From positions 1 through 8,412 of the forward strand of contig CALDDL010000004.1 of assembly GCA_937936675.1 (NCBI GenBank): a stretch of 8,412 bases of DNA, written 5' to 3'. Positions 1 to 5,033 of the stretch are shown piece after piece. Below the pieces are notes generated by a model. The model was not told the origin of the DNA and ran no database searches. It saw only the letters and a program-made list of their open reading frames with translations. Made by a program: the position numbers and the translations under genes. Positions within the stretch are counted from its first letter, which is position 1. Every line of letters begins with the position of its first letter. This DNA is from an uncultured bacterium (GTDB lineage: Bacteria > Bacteroidota > Ignavibacteria > Ignavibacteriales > Melioribacteraceae).

Positions 1-2372
1 CTTTCAAATTGTCCTGTGTAATTACCGTTTGCATCTTTTATTGGAACGCCAACTCTAAAAACTCCGAGTGTTTGTCCTTCTTCTACACGTCTTGGAAGGA
101 AAGTAAATGATGAAAGATCGAATGGCGCTGCGCCACCGAGACTTTCTACTTTATTTTCTAAAGTGGAAAATCCGACTCTGAGATTGAAGAGTACATTTTC
201 CGATTGAATTACTTCTGCATCTAAGCCTATCTCAATTCCTTTATTGGAAATTTTCCCAACGTTAGTCCATTGAAGACCAAATCCTGAAGCAGGATCTTTT
301 GGAACTTGAAAAAGTGCATCTTTCGTCAATTGATTGAAATAAGTAAATTCCAAAGAAATTTTATCATTCAATAAACCCATATCGAAACCTAAATCGAGCG
401 ATCCGGTTTTCTCCGGTTTTAGATCATTATTACCGGGATTAGCAAACCCAAGAGCTGATTGAGATAAAAATGAATTTGCTGCATAAGTTCTATCTCTTGT
501 AAATGGCGGAGGGAAGTTACCCGTCTGCCCCCAAGAAGTTCTGAGCTTTAATGTTGAAATATATTCTTTAATAAAAACAGGGAAGAATTCTTCCTCGGAA
601 ATATTATAAGCAATACCTGCCTTTGGATAAAATTGAAGACCAATTTCTTTACCAAATGTAGAATTGCCATCTACTCTGAATCCGAGATCTATAAATACTC
701 TATCAAACAAACCAATTTGATCTACAATGTGAAATCCGCCATTAAATAATTGTCTATTATTTTCTTGAGCATTTATTTGTGAAGCATTGTCAAAATCATC
801 GGTTCCGGGAATAGTGAACTTTTCTCCCTGCGCTGCAGATTCTCTATCTTCAACTCTAAAACCCGTTGCTCCGAATCCTATTGTTTGCTCAATCGGACCA
901 ATTTTTGGAAGTATATATGACCCGGCATAAGAAAGAGTAACAGTCATATATTCTCTATCAGCACGATATAAATATCCACCTTCCTGAAAGAAAAATAATC
1001 CTGATTTAATCGGTACGTAATCTCTCTCTTCATTCTTTCTATAATCGATACCGAAAGTGAATCTATTTGTAAATTGTTTGTTCGGAGTAAGATCCAAATT
1101 TAGAGCGACTCTAAAACGATCAATATCATCGCTAATCTTATCAGTGGTCATAATATTGAGAATTGAATCTCTATAAGCCTCGGTAAAGCCATTAATATCG
1201 CTATAAGTTCCATCTTCAAATCCTCCATAGGGAGCAGTAGGAACATTATTATTAGTTGCTCTTCTAAATTGAGATTTGGTGTAACTTGAGGAAAATTCTA
1301 GTGTAGAGATATCTGATAATAAAGCTCTGAAACCACCATTAAAATTATATGATTTTGAACGCATCATATTGTCCAATAGAACGCCATCGGACATATATGT
1401 TTTACCACCGACATTGAAAGTGAAATTCTTTTCTCCGCCGGAAGCATTAAACGAATAACTTTGATAGTAACCAGTTTTTAGGACTTTATCCTTAATATAT
1501 TGTTCGGTTACGAATTTTTCGTTCGGAGCATCGAAGCCGGATGTCGTATTAATCGACCATTGAGTTTTTCCGGGCATACCTTTTTTAGTGAAGATTTGGA
1601 TCACTCCATTGGCGGCTTCTGAACCGAATAGAGTGGAAGCCGCGCCGCCTTTAATAACTTCGATTCGATCGATTTCTCCGATCACAAGATCAGCCAAGGC
1701 AGAAGACTCTGCTCCACCTGTATCTAATGCAAGACGGAAAGCATCTTGATTATCCACTCTTACGTTATCCACATATACTACCGGGGTGGAACTTGTAAGA
1801 ACACTCTTAAGTCCGCGTGCCGATACTCTTCCTGCTGTACCGGGCATACCGGATGAACTAAATGAATTTAATCCTGTTACTCTTCCTTGGAGTAATTGAT
1901 CTAAAGATTCTACCGGTGCAGCTTTGATATTGTCGGTATTGATAGTAGATACACTAGAAGTTAACTTTCTTCTTTCGGTAGCTATACCTTGACCTGTAAC
2001 AACTACTTCATTCATTTGAACAGGCGAAGATGCAAGGCTAAAATTAACAGTAGATGTAATCCCCCCTTTCACGATTACATCCAAAGCTTGATCTTTGTAG
2101 CTAACGAATCTTGCATTTACTAAATAAGTACCTTCCGGAATATTCGTTATTTCGAACTTTCCTTCAATATCTGTTGCAGCACCGGTATTAAGTGCTTTGA
2201 TAAAAACATTTGCACCAATTAATGCCTCTCCGGTAGTTTGATCTTTTACCGTGCCTTTAATTGTGCCATGTTTTGTCTGTGCGATAGTATCATTCTGGAA
2301 CGCTATTAATACTATCAGAAATAAAGTGAGAACCGGATATAGATTTCTCTTAGGTAAATTTTTCGTTACCAT
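1..2372 (-). CDS. SusC/RagA-family TonB-dependent outer-membrane transporter (3'-truncated by window edge)
   Basis: The minus-strand frame is open from an ATG at 2372 to the left edge, about 790 codons without a stop. The family is usually about 1000 residues or more, so the last part of the barrel is missing. The N-terminus has a basic start and a hydrophobic signal peptide (residues about 10-32, ending TIAQ). A carboxypeptidase-regulatory-like domain follows (about 36-115; GTIKGTVKDQTTGEALIGAN, GKFEITNIPEGTY), then a TonB-box-like EVVVTGQG (122-129). The plug domain (about 135-265) contains LLQGRVTGL, PVVYVDNVR, IDRIEVIKGGAASTLFGSEA and GVIQIFTKKG. The rest is beta-barrel sequence, including LRTSWGQTGN and LKPEKTGSLDLGFD. 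SusC proteins import oligosaccharides, peptides or other large nutrients across the outer membrane with a SusD lipoprotein, whose gene would lie beyond the left edge. The substrate cannot be read from sequence. The start is supported by the signal peptide and a GAGG five bases upstream (2378-2381). Confidence 0.95.
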   Translation of the reverse strand, partial: MVTKNLPKRNLYPVLTLFLIVLIAFQNDTIAQTKHGTIKGTVKDQTTGEALIGANVFIKALNTGAATDIEGKFEITNIPEGTYLVNARFVSYKDQALDVIVKGGITSTVNFSLASSPVQMNEVVVTGQGIATERRKLTSSVSTINTDNIKAAPVESLDQLLQGRVTGLNSFSSSGMPGTAGRVSARGLKSVLTSSTPVVYVDNVRVDNQDAFRLALDTGGAESSALADLVIGEIDRIEVIKGGAASTLFGSEAANGVIQIFTKKGMPGKTQWSINTTSGFDAPNEKFVTEQYIKDKVLKTGYYQSYSFNASGGEKNFTFNVGGKTYMSDGVLLDNMMRSKSYNFNGGFRALLSDISTLEFSSSYTKSQFRRATNNNVPTAPYGGFEDGTYSDINGFTEAYRDSILNIMTTDKISDDIDRFRVALNLDLTPNKQFTNRFTFGIDYRKNEERDYVPIKSGLFFFQEGGYLYRADREYMTVTLSYAGSYILPKIGPIEQTIGFGATGFRVEDRESAAQGEKFTIPGTDDFDNASQINAQENNRQLFNGGFHIVDQIGLFDRVFIDLGFRVDGNSTFGKEIGLQFYPKAGIAYNISEEEFFPVFIKEYISTLKLRTSWGQTGNFPPPFTRDRTYAANSFLSQSALGFANPGNNDLKPEKTGSLDLGFDMGLLNDKISLEFTYFNQLTKDALFQVPKDPASGFGLQWTNVGKISNKGIEIGLDAEVIQSENVLFNLRVGFSTLENKVESLGGAAPFDLSSFTFLPRRVEEGQTLGVFRVGVPIKDANGNYTGQFE

Positions 2373-2474
2373 ATTAACCTCATTTGTTTAAGTTAGTTTA
2401 AATAGTTACTTATTTGAGACAGGTATCTATAGTCATTCATCCCCCCGGTGAATTGTTATTAAATATTATTTTGG
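2373..2474 (-). other. Untranslated leader of the SusC-type gene
   Basis: This stretch lies between the predicted promoter and the transporter ATG. It holds a run of six G on the minus strand (2441-2446) followed immediately by ATG, which opens a 15-codon reading frame (2393-2440, beginning MNDYRYLSQ). That frame ends 20 bases before the transporter start. A GAGG ribosome-binding-site-like motif sits at 2378-2381. No stable hairpin or known riboswitch class was recognised. Whether the mini-frame is translated is unknown. Confidence 0.4.
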
Positions 2475-2504
2475 TTTATAGAACGTGCAACCTATTTAAT
2501 TCAA
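2475..2504 (-). promoter_or_regulatory. Putative sigma70-like promoter of the SusC-type gene
   Basis: Read on the minus strand, TTGAAT (2499-2504) resembles a -35 box at four of six positions. After an 18-bp spacer, TATAAA (2475-2480) matches a -10 box at five of six. Transcription would start near 2468, giving a leader of about 95 bases. The Bacteroidetes-type -7 element TAnnTTTG was not found here. The assignment is by pattern only. Confidence 0.45.
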
Positions 2505-2527
2505 TAGAAAAATAAAATCGTGCTTTT

Positions 2528-2556
2528 ATAAACGGTTGATTAATTATCCGAACGGT
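2528..2556 (-). promoter_or_regulatory. Putative LytTR operator (direct repeat) upstream of the SusC-type promoter
   Basis: On the minus strand two nine-base half-sites, ACCGTTCGG (2548-2556) and ACCGTTTAT (2528-2536), both fit the published LytTR-binding consensus [TA][AC][CA]GTTN[AG][TG] at every position. They are in direct orientation with an 11-bp gap, close to the usual 12-13 bp and about two helical turns start to start. The proximal edge is 23 bp from the predicted -35 box, a plausible place for an activator. The distal half-site overlaps the last codons of the small membrane-protein gene. A LytTR regulator is encoded 1.5 kb away. Binding is inferred, not shown. Confidence 0.45.
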
Positions 2557-2791
2557 TTTGATTTTTTTTATCCATCGCAATTTTTTTCTTAGAGCGAATA
2601 AATAATAAATGTATTAATGAAACAATGGCAAAAATTATGCACCATATTGAAATTAATCCCATAATTATTATTGTATTGCTGCCGAAGAAAATATTTTTAG
2701 AATTGATAATGAAATAGTAGTAGCCATTAGCAATTATTCCGGTAAAAAGAATAAAATAGAAGATATGTTTTTTTGATATTAGACAATTCAT
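2540..2791 (-). CDS. Small two-helix membrane protein of unknown function
   Basis: This is an 83-residue protein with two hydrophobic helices (about residues 9-29 and 40-65) and a basic tail (RSKKKIAMDKKNQNRSDN). Both ends are probably cytoplasmic, since KK precedes the first helix and RSKKK follows the second. The frame can be extended to an ATG at 2905 (121 residues). The start at 2791 is preferred because GGGG lies seven bases upstream, because the protein then begins just before the first helix, and because the extra 38 residues look like translated leader. The family is not recognised. Its size, two-helix layout and position beside a LytTR pair recall the Bacteroidetes '2TM domain' proteins, but the resemblance is weak. 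It lies between the transporter and the divergent kinase operon, so an accessory role in signalling is possible but unproven. Confidence 0.6.
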   Translation of the reverse strand: MNCLISKKHIFYFILFTGIIANGYYYFIINSKNIFFGSNTIIIMGLISIWCIIFAIVSLIHLLFIRSKKKIAMDKKNQNRSDN

Positions 2792-2852
2792 GACTGTTCC
2801 CCAAAAAAGTTTTGTTTCTCTTTTAGACGCTGAAGTTTTGAAAAAGGTTGGT

Positions 2853-2866
2853 GTAAAAATTTTTAC
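2853..2866. repeat. 14-bp perfect palindrome in the divergent intergenic region
   Basis: GTAAAAATTTTTAC is its own reverse complement. It lies 62 bp upstream of the preferred small membrane-protein start and 132 bp upstream of the kinase start. It could be a dimeric-regulator site or merely A/T-rich composition. No regulator is assigned. Confidence 0.3.
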
Positions 2867-2900
2867 CCTAAAATTCATATATCGAACGGAACACTTTTTT

Positions 2901-2929
2901 ACCATTCGTACGTCTAAAATACCGACTAC
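2901..2929 (+). promoter_or_regulatory. Possible second LytTR-type direct repeat, upstream of the kinase gene
   Basis: ACCATTCGT (2901-2909) and ACCGACTAC (2921-2929) lie in direct orientation with an 11-bp gap, the same period as the repeat upstream of the transporter. Half-site identities to that repeat are seven of nine and six of nine. The first copy fits the LytTR consensus at eight of nine positions, the second at only six. It is 68 bp before the kinase start and oriented toward it, which would suit autoregulation. No strong -35/-10 pair follows; TTGTTT at 2936-2941 and TATGGA at 2956-2961 are only 14 bp apart. Confidence 0.25.
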
Positions 2930-2979
2930 ACGAATTTGTTTCTAATTGATAGGACTATGGATTTAATTGCGAACTTTTA

Positions 2980-2985
2980 GGGGGG
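2980..2985 (+). promoter_or_regulatory. G6 tract, possible ribosome-binding site of the kinase gene
   Basis: Six G followed by AA stand out in an A/T-rich leader, with 12 bases between the tract and the ATG at 2998. G-rich runs can pair with the CCUCC of 16S rRNA using a G-U pair, so this may replace a normal GGAGG. The spacing is longer than usual. Confidence 0.35.
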
Positions 2986-2997
2986 AACGCAATACAA

Positions 2998-4098
2998 ATG
3001 AAACTGCAAAAAATTTCGGACTATTATAATTCAAAAATGTCGTATCCAAATCATCCTTCATTCAAAGCGGTTAATGCTGTTGGTTGGATATCATTAATAT
3101 TAATAGATTCCTTTATCGTCAGTCCTGAGATTACTCTTCTCAGTGCAAAGGCTTTTATCTCAAATGCACTTCAATGGTCTTCGGGTTATTTTATAACTAC
3201 TTATGTAAGGAAAGTATATAAATATTATCCGTATAAAAAAAAGAATTTAATACAATTTTTATTATATATACTTATTGTATCGTTACTTGCTTCTATACTT
3301 TTATATTTTATTGCACATTTTATATATCTACTTTTCGCATTTAGTGAAGCTAAAATTATATTAAAAGCAGTTTATAATATAACATATTTTACACGTCAGC
3401 TAACTCGATTTTATCCATTAATGACAACATGGAGTCTGCTTTATTTCGGCATTAAGTTTTGGCTGGATTTAATTTATGAAAGAGAAAGAGCACAAAAATC
3501 CGAATTACTTGCTAAGACTGCCCATTTAAAAATGTTGCAATACCAAGTTAATCCACACTTCCTTTTTAATTCTTTTAGTTCGCTTAGAGCACTAATTCGT
3601 ATTGACTCAACTAAAGCAGAGGATATGGTGGGGAGGTTATCGGATTTTTATCGCTATACTTTATTAGGAAGAGATAATAATACTGTAGAATTAATAGAAG
3701 AAATAACTGCTATTAAAAATTATGCGGAAATTGAAAAAGTTCGATTCGACGATAAGATTAATTTTGTATTTAATATAGACGAAAAATCATATACATTTAA
3801 AATCCCCGGGTTTATAATTCATCCATTGATAGAAAATGCTATCAAGTATGGAATGAAGCAGAGCAATAATCCATTATATATAAATATAACAACGAAATTG
3901 CAGGCAGGAAATCTATTTATCGAAGTAGAAAATAACGGTGATTGGATTGAATTTGATTCTTCATCTAAATCGGGTACTGGTACAGGAATAAATAATATTA
4001 TAAGTCGATTAGAATTTTACTATCCAGATCGACATTCGTTCGATATTATCAAAGAAGAAAATAAAATCAAAATAAGAATAATAATTCGGGGGGATTAA
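2998..4098 (+). CDS. LytS/YehU-type membrane sensor histidine kinase
   Basis: This 366-residue protein is the inner-membrane sensor of a two-component system. The N-terminal half has hydrophobic segments at about residues 27-43, 45-67, 84-116 (long enough for more than one crossing) and 138-158, with no large extracytoplasmic domain. A short linker (159-180) leads to the His_kinase domain (PF06580 type). QYQVNPHFLFNSFSSLRALI contains the phosphoacceptor H187 within NPHFLFN (185-191). The ATPase part has the N-box (PGFIIHPLIENAIKYG, N280) and the glycine box GTGTGINN (326-333), so it looks catalytically intact. The ligand cannot be told from sequence; such sensors perceive signals in or near the membrane. 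The gene ends in RGD and is followed 2 bp later by the regulator, so the two are surely one operon and cognate partners. It is transcribed divergently from the small membrane-protein and transporter genes. Confidence 0.95.
   Translation: MKLQKISDYYNSKMSYPNHPSFKAVNAVGWISLILIDSFIVSPEITLLSAKAFISNALQWSSGYFITTYVRKVYKYYPYKKKNLIQFLLYILIVSLLASILLYFIAHFIYLLFAFSEAKIILKAVYNITYFTRQLTRFYPLMTTWSLLYFGIKFWLDLIYERERAQKSELLAKTAHLKMLQYQVNPHFLFNSFSSLRALIRIDSTKAEDMVGRLSDFYRYTLLGRDNNTVELIEEITAIKNYAEIEKVRFDDKINFVFNIDEKSYTFKIPGFIIHPLIENAIKYGMKQSNNPLYINITTKLQAGNLFIEVENNGDWIEFDSSSKSGTGTGINNIISRLEFYYPDRHSFDIIKEENKIKIRIIIRGD
4088..4093 (+). promoter_or_regulatory. G6 tract, likely ribosome-binding site of the regulator gene
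   Basis: The run of six G lies inside the last kinase codons (encoding R-G-D) and ends seven bases before the regulator ATG at 4101. That is normal Shine-Dalgarno spacing. It supports translational coupling of kinase and regulator and matches the G-rich run before the kinase start. Confidence 0.45.
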
Positions 4099-4100
4099 TT

Positions 4101-4826
4101 ATGAATAGTATTAAAACGGTTATTATCGATGATGAAAAATTGGCGAGAGAAGATTTAAAGTCTCTCTTAAAAGATTTTCCAGAAATCGAAATTCTCGGTG
4201 AGGCAGACGATACAGAGAAGGGTATTAGCTTAATTGAGGATGAAGAACCTGATCTTATCTTTCTTGATATTCAGATGCCAGGAGAAACTGGATTCGATTT
4301 ACTTAGCAAAATTAAAACCGATAAGAAAATAATTTTTGTTACTGCTTATGAACAATTTGCTATAAGAGCTTTCGAAGTAAATGCACAGGACTATTTATTA
4401 AAGCCCGTTAATAAAGATCGATTGGCAATTGCAATAAATAAATTAAAAAATGGCGAAAATAATCACATTGATAAGAAATTCAAACCTTTGGAATATTCCG
4501 ATACAATATTTCTTCTTATTAATAATTCATATCAGTTTATCAAGATTAATTCTATAATCAAGATTAATTCTGCCGGCAATTATTCTGAACTCCATACAAG
4601 AGGTAAGGGGCGGGGATTAGTTTTGAAATCGATGAAGGAATGGGAAGAAAGGTTGCCGGAAAATAAATTTGTACGCATTCATAGAAATACTATTATTAAT
4701 TTGGAATATTTGGATCGGATTGAAGAATGGTTTAATTACGCCTATCAAGTTTATTTAAAAGAATTTGAAAAACCGGAGACCATGAGCAGAAGATATGCCG
4801 CTTTGCTTAAAGGGAGAATGGAATAA
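4101..4826 (+). CDS. LytTR-family response regulator
   Basis: This 241-residue transcription factor is the cognate partner of the upstream kinase. The receiver domain (about residues 4-118) has the acidic pair D10-D11, the phosphoacceptor D56 in FLDIQMPG, T81 in FVTAYEQFA and K101 in YLLKPVN, all the residues needed for phosphorylation. The C-terminal DNA-binding domain (about 130-238) is LytTR: INSAGNYSELHT (156-166 region), FVRIHRNTIINLEYLDRI (190-207) and MSRRYAALLKGRM at the end. LytTR proteins bind direct repeats of about nine bases spaced about two helical turns apart and usually activate genes for extracellular functions, transport or surface structures. Matching repeats occur upstream of the transporter (2528-2556) and, more weakly, upstream of the kinase (2901-2929). 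Length is normal for the family. The start is fixed by the 2-bp gap to the kinase stop and the G6 run at normal spacing. Confidence 0.95.
   Translation: MNSIKTVIIDDEKLAREDLKSLLKDFPEIEILGEADDTEKGISLIEDEEPDLIFLDIQMPGETGFDLLSKIKTDKKIIFVTAYEQFAIRAFEVNAQDYLLKPVNKDRLAIAINKLKNGENNHIDKKFKPLEYSDTIFLLINNSYQFIKINSIIKINSAGNYSELHTRGKGRGLVLKSMKEWEERLPENKFVRIHRNTIINLEYLDRIEEWFNYAYQVYLKEFEKPETMSRRYAALLKGRME
4539..4574 (+). repeat. 18-bp tandem repeat inside the LytTR coding region
   Basis: Two adjacent 18-base units share the same first 15 bases (ATCAAGATTAATTCT at 4539-4553 and 4557-4571). They encode IKINSI and IKINSA. The repeat keeps the reading frame, and the domain keeps its usual spacing before the GNY motif, so function is probably unaffected. 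Confidence 0.6.
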
Positions 4827-4928
4827 TAGTATATCAATTCTATTAACCAATTAAAAAGAGTATTTACCTTTTGAATAAATCGAATTCATTTTATTGTATT
4901 AGTTAATGATATTTGAAGTAGAAATTTT

Positions 4929-5031
4929 GGGGGGAGTAGAAAGAGCTAATAGGGGGCTCTAATCTTACGAAGCAATCACTCCGAATACAGCCTTTTTCCG
5001 TTAGAATGAAAAAGGCTGTTTCTTTTTCTTT
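4929..5031 (+). ncRNA. Candidate structured small RNA or 3'-UTR RNA in the convergent intergenic region
   Basis: The region begins with a G6 run (4929-4934). GGAGT (4933-4937) can pair with ACTCC (4978-4982), enclosing a hairpin of AGAGC (4942-4946) with GCTCT (4956-4960). A strong terminator hairpin follows. This nested layout ending in a terminator resembles an independent small RNA or a processed regulator 3' UTR. The outer and inner stems are only five base pairs each and could be chance. No convincing promoter is visible just upstream, and no known RNA family was recognised. Confidence 0.2.
4987..5031 (+). terminator. Intrinsic terminator after the kinase/regulator operon
   Basis: A perfect 12-bp stem, ACAGCCTTTTTC (4987-4998) with GAAAAAGGCTGT (5008-5019), closes a 9-base loop and is followed on the plus strand by a T-rich tail (5020-5031). 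It is 160 bp past the regulator stop and directly abuts the convergent CotH gene end at 5034. On the minus strand the hairpin also follows the CotH stop, but no T run follows there, so it acts mainly on plus-strand transcripts. Confidence 0.85.
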
Positions 5032-5033
5032 AG

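Noticed and set aside
2373..2474. Riboswitch in the transporter leader
   Set aside because: There is no pairing arrangement or sequence motif of a known class, and the G6 run has no C-rich partner to pair with in the leader.
2792..2905. 38-residue N-terminal extension of the small membrane protein (start at 2905)
   Set aside because: The extension has no signal-like or domain-like character, the internal ATG at 2791 has a GGGG run at proper spacing, and the protein then starts next to its first helix. It remains a possible alternative start.
4869..4915. Bacteroidetes-type promoter for the candidate small RNA (GATATTTG at 4908-4915)
   Set aside because: The first base of the -7 element is wrong and no TTG lies at the required distance; the nearest TTGs are 11 and 34 bases upstream.
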